In this document: in pieces, positions 1 through 6,018 of the stretch
How positions within the stretch are numbered: the stretch's first letter is position 1
Layout: every line of letters starts with the position of its first letter
NCBI GenBank assembly: GCA_021154065.1
Contig: JAJKJG010000385.1
Location: 1-7,445 of the forward strand
Source: Methylobacterium sp.
Lineage (GTDB): Bacteria; Pseudomonadota; Alphaproteobacteria; Rhizobiales; Beijerinckiaceae
Reading direction: 5' to 3'
DNA: 7,445 nt
Position numbers and translations under genes: made by a program
Notes under the pieces: generated by a model
Database searches by the model: none
Told to the model about the DNA's origin: nothing
The model's input: the letters and a program-made list of their open reading frames with translations, nothing else

Positions 1-1885
1 CATGGGGCGCCGCCGGGTTGCCGAGCCAGACTGCGAGCGGCCGCGCGCGGCCGCGGATCGCGATCTCGCGGGCGCCGGTGAAGGACGGCAGCGCGCCGCT
101 CGCCGGCGCCGCGCGCGCGGCCGCGATGACGTCGAGGCTGAAGGCCGCCTCGACCTCGCCGTGGGCGGCGACCTCGAGCAGGCGGCTTGCGACGTTGACC
201 GTGTCGCCGCTCGCGGTGATGTGCTGGTGCGTATCGGGCCCGAGCCGCGACAGCACGACCGGCCCGTAGTGCAGCCCGATGCGGGCGCCGAGCTCGCGCC
301 CGTCGCCCGGCGCGCGCTCGGCGATCCAGGCGCGCAGCGCCGCCGCGAGGCTCAGCGCCGCCTCGACGGCGCGCAGCGCGTCGTCGGGCTTCGGCGCCGG
401 CAGGCCGAAGAGCAGCATCGCGCCGTCGCCCATGAAGCTGAGGACGAAGCCGTCGCGCCGCGTCGCCTCCTCCTCGACGAGCGAATGAAACGCCTTCAGC
501 AGGGTGCGGGTGCCGTGCGGGCCGAGCTGCTCGCTCAGGCCGGTGAAGCCCGACAGGTCGACGAAGAGCACCGCCGCATGCTGCTGCACGGGCTCCTGCA
601 GGAACTCCGGCGTGACGGCGAGCTTCTCGGCGATCGCCGGCGCGTGAAAGCGCCGAAGCGCCTCGCGCTGAACCAGCACGCGGCGCTTGCTGCGCTGCTC
701 GAGCCACAGCCGGACGGCGCCGAAGACGAGCGCCGGCGGCAGCGTCGCGGCAAGCGGCACCGCCATCGCGAACCAGTAGTCGCGGCTGAACGCCACGGTC
801 GCGAAGGCGAACCAGAGGACGAACGGCACGGCGCAGAGCGCGACCCCAAGCCCGACGCGCCGCAGCGTGAAGGCGAGGACCGTCAGGATCGGGAGGGCGA
901 CGCTCGCCGCAAGGTCGAGCCGGCGCGTCGCGCCGTTGCGCACCAGCCCCTTGCCGGCGACGAGGTGGGCGATGCCGGTGGCGACGAGCTCGACGCCCGG
1001 CAGCACCGGATCGAACGCCGTCGCGAAAGTGTCGGCGGTGCCGATCGCGGTCGCGCCGACCACCACGACACGCCCGCGCACCGCCGCGCCGGCGTCGGCG
1101 TCGGCGTCGAGGACCGCCTGGGCGCTCACCGTCGCGACGGTGCCGCGCGGACCGTAGAAGCGCAGCGGCAGGTGGTAGCCAAAGTCGACGCTCGTCCGTG
1201 ATGGGCCGATGCGGACGGCGTCGGCTTCGAGTTCCGGCTCGGCTGCCGCCGCGACCGCGGCCGTGCGCAGGACGAAGGACGGCAGGAGGTCGGCGCCCGA
1301 CGCGATCAGCAGCGGCACGTAGCGCGGCGTGCCGGCGTGATCGGCCGTGATGTTGACGAGGCCGACCGCGGCCGCCCCGGCGAGCGGCGATACCGGCCAG
1401 AGGACGCGCTCGGCAACCGGCAGCGGCGCCGAGCGGCCGCCGCCGAGGCGCGTCTCAGCGAAAGCATCGGTGCGCGGGAAGAGCGCCGCGGCGCCGATCA
1501 CCGCAGGCGTAGAGCGGAGCGCCGCGGCGAGCTCCGCGTCCGCCTCGCCCGGCCCGCGCTCGAGGAACAGCATGTCGAGCGCGATCGCTTTCGCGCCGTC
1601 GTCGGCGAGCCGGCGCACGATCCTGGCGAGCAGGGCGCGCGGCAGCGGGTAGGCGCCGGCGCGCCGCACCGTCTCCTCGTCGATGGCGACGATGACAACG
1701 CCGTCGGGCGCCGCCCGCGGCCCGGCGATCAGGAGCCGCCAGTCCTGCAGCGGCGCCTCGATGCGGTCGAGGATCGAACCGCGTCCGTGCAGATGCCACA
1801 GGCCGAGGAACAGCCCCCAGGCGCCCGCCGCCGCGACCGCCGCGAGCGCGACGGCGGTCCGCCAGGAGCGCAGCCGCGCGATCAT
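1..1885 (-). CDS. CHASE2-domain class III adenylate/guanylate cyclase (3' end off window)
   Basis: A membrane-bound cyclase that should make a cyclic nucleotide in the cytoplasm in response to a periplasmic signal. About 628 codons are present with no stop before the left edge; the frame already looks near its C-terminus. Visible in order: one N-terminal membrane segment (about residues 10-29), a periplasmic CHASE2 region (about 35-315), three further hydrophobic segments (about 323-341, 344-366, 371-392), a short linker, then the catalytic domain (about 430-610). The catalytic domain shows metal aspartate D443 in FVDLSGFTG, metal aspartate D487 in FMGDGAM, and the N564/R568 pair in GDTVNVASRL. 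T557 is the usual bacterial adenylyl-cyclase base-contact residue, but the usual Lys four residues before D487 is Ser483, so ATP versus GTP use is uncertain. The ATG shares one base with the TGA of the upstream FecR gene, which suggests translational coupling. Residues near 260 contain a short Asp-Ala repeat from a GGCGTC triplication. Family assignment is firm; the signal sensed is unknown. Confidence 0.93.
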   Translation of the reverse strand, partial: MIARLRSWRTAVALAAVAAAGAWGLFLGLWHLHGRGSILDRIEAPLQDWRLLIAGPRAAPDGVVIVAIDEETVRRAGAYPLPRALLARIVRRLADDGAKAIALDMLFLERGPGEADAELAAALRSTPAVIGAAALFPRTDAFAETRLGGGRSAPLPVAERVLWPVSPLAGAAAVGLVNITADHAGTPRYVPLLIASGADLLPSFVLRTAAVAAAAEPELEADAVRIGPSRTSVDFGYHLPLRFYGPRGTVATVSAQAVLDADADAGAAVRGRVVVVGATAIGTADTFATAFDPVLPGVELVATGIAHLVAGKGLVRNGATRRLDLAASVALPILTVLAFTLRRVGLGVALCAVPFVLWFAFATVAFSRDYWFAMAVPLAATLPPALVFGAVRLWLEQRSKRRVLVQREALRRFHAPAIAEKLAVTPEFLQEPVQQHAAVLFVDLSGFTGLSEQLGPHGTRTLLKAFHSLVEEEATRRDGFVLSFMGDGAMLLFGLPAPKPDDALRAVEAALSLAAALRAWIAERAPGDGRELGARIGLHYGPVVLSRLGPDTHQHITASGDTVNVASRLLEVAAHGEVEAAFSLDVIAAARAAPASGALPSFTGAREIAIRGRARPLAVWLGNPAAPH

Positions 1886-2412
1886 CAGCGGCCGAAGCGG
1901 GCGAGCATTCCGGCGGCCCGTTCCGCGCCCCAGGTCTTCACGTCCAGGGGCTGCCCAGGCACGACGTCGACACCCTGGCCGGCGCCGAGCATGACGGACG
2001 GCAAGGGCTCGCGATGCCGGACCGCGACGCGGCCGCGGGCGACGAAGACCGAGGTCCGGCCGCCCTGCACGTCGACGGCGTAGATCGTGCCCCGCACGGA
2101 GGCGATGGCGTGCGGCGTCAGCACCTGGAAGCTGCCGCGGCGGCCGGGCTGCAGGTCGATGAGGAGCGCGCGGGCGCTGACCTCCGCGGCTTCCGGCGCC
2201 CCGTTCCGGTCGTTGTCGACGAGGCGGTAGCGCGTGTCCTTTTCGGCCTCGATCGTCAGCCCGCCGCGGCACCGCAGCACGTCGCGGGGAGGATCGGTCA
2301 GCGCGACGACGCTGCAGCCGGCGACGGCTTGCGCCGTAGCCGGCGGCGCCGCGAGCGAAAGCGCGGCGCAAACCCCGAGGATCGATGCGACGCTGGCGAT
2401 GATCTTGAACAT
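1885..2412 (-). CDS. Secreted FecR-domain protein with EF-hand-like loop
   Basis: A 175-residue exported protein. The signal peptide is clear: a basic start (MFK), a hydrophobic core to about residue 22, and an AQA-type cleavage site after A29. The mature part carries a FecR-type beta segment (about 95-133) around TPHAIASVRGTIYAVDV, the hallmark of that family. In classical systems FecR is a membrane anti-sigma regulator next to an ECF sigma factor and a TonB receptor. None of these is here, and this protein has no membrane helix after the signal peptide, so it is a free periplasmic FecR module. Residues 66-77 (DNDRNGAPEAAE) fit a calcium-binding EF-hand loop at positions 1, 3, 5, 6, 9 and 12. 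C33 and C48 could form a disulfide. The start at 2412 is chosen over an in-frame ATG at 2436 because it has a good ribosome site and begins the signal peptide. It lies between the crp-type gene (30-base gap) and the cyclase (1-base overlap); interaction with the CHASE2 sensor is a reasonable guess only. Confidence 0.88.
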   Translation of the reverse strand: MFKIIASVASILGVCAALSLAAPPATAQAVAGCSVVALTDPPRDVLRCRGGLTIEAEKDTRYRLVDNDRNGAPEAAEVSARALLIDLQPGRRGSFQVLTPHAIASVRGTIYAVDVQGGRTSVFVARGRVAVRHREPLPSVMLGAGQGVDVVPGQPLDVKTWGAERAAGMLARFGR

Positions 2413-2419
2413 GGCTGCA

Positions 2420-2427
2420 CCTCTTCC
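2420..2427 (-). promoter_or_regulatory. Ribosome binding site of the FecR-domain gene
   Basis: On the minus strand this reads GGAAGAGG, seven bases before the ATG at 2412. It decides the start in favour of 2412 rather than the in-frame ATG at 2436, which would add eight residues in front of the signal peptide. Confidence 0.6.
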
Positions 2428-2442
2428 AAGCGGCACGCCCGG

Positions 2443-3123
2443 TCAGGCCGCGTCCGCCTGGCACAGCGCCGACAGGCGCTTCGGGTCGAGAAGGCGGATC
2501 CGGCTGCGCGCCAGCATCACGAGGCCGTCGCGCTTCCATTCCTGGAGCTGGCGATTGACGCTCTCGCGCGCCGCGCCGACGAACTGGGCGAGCTCCTCCT
2601 GCGAGATCGCGAGATCGGCGCCGTAGTCCTGCGCCAGCATCACGACGCGCCGGGCGAGCCGGGCTTCGACCGGCAAGAGCGCGGTCTCCTCGACGCGATC
2701 GCTCATCCAGCGCACCCGCTCGCACAGGAGCTCGACGACCTTGATGGCGACCGCCGGGTTCTGCTCGAGAAACCGCAGGAAGTCGGGCCGGCGGAGCGTG
2801 AACAGCTCGGTCGGCTCGAGCGCGCGCGCTTCGGCGGTGCGCGGCCGCCCGTCGAGCAGGGCGATTTCGCCTAACACGTCGCCCGAGCCGAGGATGTTGA
2901 GGGTCAGCCGCTTGCCGGCATCGGTGCCGGTCGAGATGCGGACCTGCCCGCGGCGCACGGCGAAAAGCGCGTCGCCCGGATCGCCCTTCTGGAAGAGCAG
3001 CTCCTCGGCGCCGAGCCGGCACGTCCGGCACAGCGCCGCGATGGCGGCGATCGTCGCGACTCCGAGGTCCCGAAAGAACGGGTTGGCGGCCAGAATGGCC
3101 GGAAGTGTCGATGTCTCCTGCAT
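2443..3123 (-). CDS. Crp/Fnr-family transcriptional regulator, cyclic-nucleotide-binding type
   Basis: A 226-residue regulator of normal Crp/Fnr length. Residues about 15-125 form the cyclic-nucleotide-binding beta barrel, with the phosphate-binding cassette GEIALLDGRPRTA at 85-97. G85, E86, R95 and T96 match the GE...RS residues that hold the phosphate in E. coli CRP. No FNR-like cysteine cluster is visible (only C32, C35, C134 and C221). A long dimerisation helix follows (about 123-147). The winged helix-turn-helix includes ISQEELAQFVGAARESVNRQL (from 173); R186, E187 and R191 line up with R180, E181 and R185 of E. coli CRP, which read TGTGA half sites. The start at 3123 is chosen because GAGGAGG lies eight bases before it; the frame stays open upstream to an ATG at 3306, but that extension is Arg/Ala-rich with no family similarity. 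It is the first gene of a likely operon with the FecR protein and the cyclase, which could supply its ligand. Ligand binding is inferred. Confidence 0.92.
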   Translation of the reverse strand: MQETSTLPAILAANPFFRDLGVATIAAIAALCRTCRLGAEELLFQKGDPGDALFAVRRGQVRISTGTDAGKRLTLNILGSGDVLGEIALLDGRPRTAEARALEPTELFTLRRPDFLRFLEQNPAVAIKVVELLCERVRWMSDRVEETALLPVEARLARRVVMLAQDYGADLAISQEELAQFVGAARESVNRQLQEWKRDGLVMLARSRIRLLDPKRLSALCQADAA

Positions 3124-3131
3124 GACAGGCG

Positions 3132-3138
3132 CCTCCTC
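3132..3138 (-). promoter_or_regulatory. Strong ribosome binding site of the crp-type gene
   Basis: The minus strand reads GAGGAGG, eight bases before the ATG at 3123. This near-ideal site sets the start and argues against the longer in-frame start at 3306. Confidence 0.7.
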
Positions 3139-3235
3139 GACGCCTCGGCCCCCCGGCCCGTCAAATCGATCGGTGTTTGCGAATCGGCGGGCAGCGAGCA
3201 GCGTCCGCGCCGGCTTGACCGCGCGACGAGCCTTA

Positions 3236-3294
3236 GGCGCGAAATGTTTCCGGGTGTTGTCGTCCCGGTTTCGCGCCCCGGACGGCGCGAAATG
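3236..3294. repeat. Triplicated 9-base motif in crp leader (candidate operator)
   Basis: The motif GGCGCGAAA occurs on the plus strand at 3236-3244 and 3284-3292, and inverted (TTTCGCGCC) at 3269-3277. The two direct copies are identical over 11 bases (GGCGCGAAATG at 3236-3246 and 3284-3294), with starts 48 bases apart. The inverted copy and the last direct copy form a palindrome with 9-base arms and a 6-base spacer (3269-3292). All copies lie 113-171 bases upstream of the crp-type start, where a promoter or operator is expected. Binding by a regulator is inference; the motif does not resemble a TGTGA-type Crp site or an FNR box (TTGAT-N4-ATCAA). No convincing -35/-10 pair was recognised in the 204-base gap between the two genes. 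Confidence 0.45.
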
Positions 3295-3327
3295 CGCCGA
3301 TCGCAAGCCGCGGGGCTGCCGGCGGAG

Positions 3328-3561
3328 CTATTGCCCAGGCCGCAGAGCCCCGGTCCAGCACATGACGTCCGACCGCGCGAGGCCGATATCCCTGAGCGTA
3401 CGGTCGTCGAGGCTCGCCAGCAGCCGCTGCGTCCGGCGCCGCTCCAGCCCCGCCGACCAGGCGCGAAAGCCGTTTGTGCAAGCGGCGAGCATCCAGCGCA
3501 GCCCGCTTGCGGCGCTCGCGCCCGCCGCTTCCGGCGCCGCCATCGTGGTCGTGAATGACAT
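3328..3561 (-). CDS. DUF1127 domain-containing small protein
   Basis: A 77-residue basic protein. The C-terminal half carries the DUF1127 (YjiS-like) signature: an Arg-rich stretch, then LASLDDRTLRDIGLARSDV (about residues 47-65), the conserved LxxLDDRxLxDIGLxRxD pattern. The N-terminal part is low-complexity Ala/Thr followed by a helix with several Trp. DUF1127 proteins are abundant in alphaproteobacteria; some have been tied to RNA turnover and to phosphate or carbon metabolism, but the role of this one is unknown. The start at 3561 is preferred because GGAGAG lies at 3566-3571; an in-frame ATG at 3573 would add four residues and has no clear ribosome site. It lies 85 bases after mutY on the same strand, with a CRP-like palindrome between, and 204 bases before the crp-type gene. 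The stop is TAG. Confidence 0.85.
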   Translation of the reverse strand: MSFTTTMAAPEAAGASAASGLRWMLAACTNGFRAWSAGLERRRTQRLLASLDDRTLRDIGLARSDVMCWTGALRPGQ

Positions 3562-3635
3562 CGTGCTCTCCATGGGTGATCGACCCGCCTGACGCGGGCT
3601 CAGCCCTCACAAGACCATGGCGAGGCGCGGCCGAA

Positions 3636-3651
3636 TGTGATGCGGGTCACC
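3636..3651. promoter_or_regulatory. Candidate CRP-type operator TGTGA-N6-TCACC
   Basis: The plus strand reads TGTGA TGCGGG TCACC, matching nine of the ten defined positions of the E. coli CRP consensus TGTGA-N6-TCACA. It overlaps the mutY stop codon (3647-3649); its centre is about 82 bases upstream of the preferred DUF1127 start, a plausible activator position. The crp-type protein encoded nearby keeps the Arg-Glu...Arg recognition residues expected to read this half site. No strong -10 element was seen at the distance expected for a class II site, so occupancy is only inferred. Confidence 0.4.
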
Positions 3652-4741
3652 CCCGCCGGGGCGCCGGTGTGGCCGGAGCGACGTCGGCATGCGCCAGCAC
3701 CTTGCGCATGACGCCGGGCAGCGCCGCCCCGGCGAGCGCGCGGCGCGGCGCGAAGCGCATTCCGGCCGGCGCCGGCGTTCCGGCCGCGACCGTCGCGACG
3801 AGCACCGTCAGCTCGAGCGGGAAATGCGTGAAGGTGTGGTGGACGAGGCCCGGGAGCCGCTGCCAGCCGGCCTCGAGCGGCGCATCGCGCAGCGCCTTCG
3901 CGGCGTCGTAATCCGGCGACCATTGGCTCGTCGGGACCTCGTCCATGCCGCCGAGAAGGCCCGACGGCGGCCGCGTCCGCAGCAGCACGCTGTCGTCGCA
4001 GCGCAGCAGCACGAAGGCGGCGCCGCGGCGCAGCACGCCTTCCGCCCTCAGGGCCTTGCGCGGCAGCGTCTCCTGCACGCCCGCCGCGCGCCCCCGGCAG
4101 GCGCCGAGCCATGGGCAGATGGCGCAGGCCGGGCGCTTCGGCGTGCAGATCGTCGCGCCGAGGTCCATGAGGGCTTGCGCGAAATCGCCGGGCCGCCCGG
4201 CCGGCACGAGCGCCTCGGCGAGGTCGCGGATCGCCGGCTTTGCCTTCGGCAGCGGCGTCTCGACGAGGAACAGCCGCGACACCACGCGCTCGACATTGCC
4301 GTCGACCGCGGCGGCGGGGCGATCAAACGCGATCGCCGCGATCGCCGCCGCCGTGTAGGCGCCGATGCCGGGGAGGCGCCGCAAGCCCGCCTCGGTGTCG
4401 GGGAAGCGTCCGCCGTGGCCCTCGGCGACGGCCTTGGCGCAGGCATGGAGGTTGCGGGCGCGCGAGTAATAGCCGAGCCCGGCCCAGGCCTGCATCACCT
4501 CTTCGACCGGCGCCTCGGCGAGCCTTGCGACCGTCGGGAAGCGCTGCAGGAAGCGCTCGTAGAAGGGCTTCACGGCGGCAACCGTCGTCTGCTGCAGCAT
4601 GATCTCCGACAGCCAGACGCGGTACGGGTCGGGTGGCACGCCGGCCTTGGCGCGCCAGGGCAGGTCGCGGCGGTGCCGGTCGTACCAGGCGAGAAGCTCG
4701 CCGGCTTCGGGCTTTGAGGCGGGAGGCGGAACCGCTAGCAT
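3647..4741 (-). CDS. mutY: A/G-specific adenine DNA glycosylase MutY
   Basis: A 364-residue base-excision repair enzyme that removes adenine mispaired with 8-oxoguanine, preventing G-to-T changes. Visible: the catalytic glutamate E46 in VWLSEIMLQQT; the helix-hairpin-helix LPGIGAYTAAAI (123-134); the catalytic aspartate D147 in VDGNVERVVSRL; and the iron-sulfur loop C199-x6-C206-x2-C209-x5-C215, exactly the MutY/EndoIII spacing. The C-terminal NUDIX-like domain (about 235-350) that reads 8-oxoG has the HTFTHF motif (302-307), equivalent to the FSH loop of E. coli MutY. Length is normal for the family and nothing is missing. The start at 4741 has only a weak GAGG three bases upstream, but no better in-frame start was found. 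It is divergent from dciA across 65 bases, in which only a 12-base GC palindrome (4757-4768) was seen and no clear promoter. Confidence 0.96.
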   Translation of the reverse strand: MLAVPPPASKPEAGELLAWYDRHRRDLPWRAKAGVPPDPYRVWLSEIMLQQTTVAAVKPFYERFLQRFPTVARLAEAPVEEVMQAWAGLGYYSRARNLHACAKAVAEGHGGRFPDTEAGLRRLPGIGAYTAAAIAAIAFDRPAAAVDGNVERVVSRLFLVETPLPKAKPAIRDLAEALVPAGRPGDFAQALMDLGATICTPKRPACAICPWLGACRGRAAGVQETLPRKALRAEGVLRRGAAFVLLRCDDSVLLRTRPPSGLLGGMDEVPTSQWSPDYDAAKALRDAPLEAGWQRLPGLVHHTFTHFPLELTVLVATVAAGTPAPAGMRFAPRRALAGAALPGVMRKVLAHADVAPATPAPRRG

Positions 4742-4806
4742 GCGCCTCGATAGCGAGCCGGCGCCGGCGATCCAAGGCGGCGCTCGGCTTTCTCCAGAAC
4801 GAACCG

Positions 4807-5298
4807 ATGGCCCGTCCGAAGCCCCTCGCCGATTTCATCGACAGCTGCCTCGGTCCGGCGCTCCGCGCGCAGGGCTTTGCGGCCTCAGACGTGATCACGG
4901 CCTGGCCCGAGATCGCCGGCGACCGGCTGGCGACGTTCTCGCGCCCGGTTCGGCTCGAATGGCCGCGCCGCGGGCGGCCCGATCCCGACGCGCGGCCGGA
5001 GCCGGCGGCGCTGATCGTGCGCGTCGAGAGCGCCTTCGCGCTCGAGCTGCAGCACCTCGCGCCGCTCCTCATCGAGCGCATCAACGCCCATTACGGCTGG
5101 CGCTGCGTCGGCCGGCTGGTCCTCAAGCAGGGCCCGGTGCCCCGGCCCAAGCCGGCTCGGACGCCAGCGCCCAAGCTCTCGGACGAAGACCGCGAAAAAC
5201 TCGCCGAGACGACCGCCGGCATCGCGGAAGAGCCGCTGCGCGAGGCGCTGACGCGGCTCGGCGGCGCCGTCGTCGCCGGCGCTCGCACGAAGGCGTGA
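4807..5298 (+). CDS. dciA: DUF721 / DciA-family protein, probable replicative helicase loader
   Basis: A 163-residue protein of the DUF721 family, now called DciA, which helps place the DnaB helicase at the origin in bacteria that lack DnaC or DnaI. The N-terminal half carries the family signature: a helix PLADFIDSCLGPALRAQGF (6-24) and then W33-P-E-I-A-G38. The KH-like core continues with LIVRVESAFALELQHLAPLL (69-88), INAHYGW and GRLVLKQGP (to about 110). The C-terminal part is a Pro/Lys-rich linker (about 110-122) followed by a charged helix. The ATG at 4807 is chosen because the domain starts right after it and the upstream frame has no family similarity; a strong ribosome site is not visible. 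It is the first gene of a plus-strand series dciA, dsbA-like, smc, and divergent from mutY. Family assignment is firm; helicase loading in this organism follows from the family. Confidence 0.9.
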   Translation: MARPKPLADFIDSCLGPALRAQGFAASDVITAWPEIAGDRLATFSRPVRLEWPRRGRPDPDARPEPAALIVRVESAFALELQHLAPLLIERINAHYGWRCVGRLVLKQGPVPRPKPARTPAPKLSDEDREKLAETTAGIAEEPLREALTRLGGAVVAGARTKA

Positions 5299-5360
5299 GC
5301 CGGCGCGCCTTGCCACATTTTGCCCGAGGTCTTAACCGAGGGGCAACCGTCGTCCTTCCC

Positions 5361-5364
5361 GGAG
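5361..5364 (+). promoter_or_regulatory. Ribosome binding site of the DsbA-like gene
   Basis: GGAG eight bases before the ATG at 5373, fixing the start directly in front of the twin-arginine signal sequence. The frame is open far upstream, so this site and the signal peptide decide the start. Confidence 0.55.
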
Positions 5365-5372
5365 CCCCATCC

Positions 5373-6011
5373 ATGATCACCCGCCGCGAGGCCCTCGTTC
5401 TCCTCGGCTCGGCCGCCGCCGCGGCCGCGCTCCTGCCGGCGTTTCCGGCGCTGGCGCAGAACGTCTCGCCCGACGAGCTCGCGGCGGCCGGCCCCCTCGG
5501 CGACGTGGCGCTCGGGCCGGCGAACGCCAAGGTCACGATCGTCGAGTACGCCTCGCTCACCTGCTCGCATTGCGCGGCGTTCCACAAGGACACCTGGCCG
5601 GAGCTGAAGAAGCGCTACATCGACACCGGGCAGGTGCGCTTCATCCTGCGCGAGTTCCCGCTCGACCCGCTCGCCAAGGCCGGCTTCATGCTGGCGCGCT
5701 GCGACGGCGAGGCGAAATACTATCCGATCACCGACCTCCTGTTCGATCAGCAGAGCGCCTGGGCGTTCTCGAAGAAGCCCCTCGACGCACTGCAGCAGAT
5801 GATGCGCCAGGCCGGGTTTTCCAAGGAAAAATTCGAGAGCTGCTTGCAGGATTCGAAGCTTTATGACGCTGTGGACGCGGTGCGCAAACGCGGCGAGGAG
5901 AAGTTCAAGGTCAGCTCGACCCCGACCTTCTTCATCAACGGCCAGCGCGTCAGCGGGAACATGTCGATTGACGAGCTCGAGAAGATCCTCAAGCCCTTGC
6001 TCGGGGTTTAG
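5373..6011 (+). CDS. Periplasmic DsbA-like thiol:disulfide oxidoreductase (thioredoxin_4 type)
   Basis: A 212-residue exported thioredoxin-fold protein that probably forms or exchanges disulfides in periplasmic proteins. The signal peptide runs ITRREALVLLGS (from residue 2), an Ala-rich core, then a PALAQ cleavage site after A28. The R4-R5 pair followed by a hydrophobic stretch resembles a Tat signal, though the residues after it (E-A-L) are only a loose match. The active site is C64-S-H-C67 in a YASLTCSHCAAFH context, and the cis-proline is P184 in SSTPTFFING. The helical insert (about 100-170) carries two more cysteines, C110 and C157, which could form a second disulfide. It lies 74 bases after dciA and 129 bases before smc, all on the same strand. 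The stop is TAG. It could equally be called a DsbA/BdbD-type protein; partner DsbB is not in the window. Confidence 0.93.
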   Translation: MITRREALVLLGSAAAAAALLPAFPALAQNVSPDELAAAGPLGDVALGPANAKVTIVEYASLTCSHCAAFHKDTWPELKKRYIDTGQVRFILREFPLDPLAKAGFMLARCDGEAKYYPITDLLFDQQSAWAFSKKPLDALQQMMRQAGFSKEKFESCLQDSKLYDAVDAVRKRGEEKFKVSSTPTFFINGQRVSGNMSIDELEKILKPLLGV

Positions 6012-6018
6012 CGCCTTC

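Noticed and set aside
2..1201. Long plus-strand open frame (399 codons)
   Set aside because: It is antisense to the cyclase, very Arg/Ala-rich with no domain, and arises because GC-rich codons rarely give stops in other frames.
3124..3306. N-terminal extension of the crp-type protein from the ATG at 3306
   Set aside because: The added 61 residues are Arg/Ala-rich without similarity to the family, they run through the repeated leader motif, and a strong ribosome site exists for the start at 3123.
2741..3592. Plus-strand open frame of 283 codons
   Set aside because: Antisense to the crp-type and DUF1127 genes, both of which have clear family motifs; Ser/Arg-rich with no recognisable domain.
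3584..3598. CCCGC-CTGAC-GCGGG hairpin as terminator of mutY
   Set aside because: The stem is only 5 bp and no T-tract follows on either strand.
3689..4717. Plus-strand open frame of 342 codons
   Set aside because: Lies wholly antisense to mutY, which has all catalytic and iron-sulfur residues.
4757..4768. Perfect 12-base palindrome GCCGGCGCCGGC between mutY and dciA as an operator
   Set aside because: It consists only of G and C in very GC-rich DNA, where such palindromes are frequent by chance; similar strings occur within genes here.
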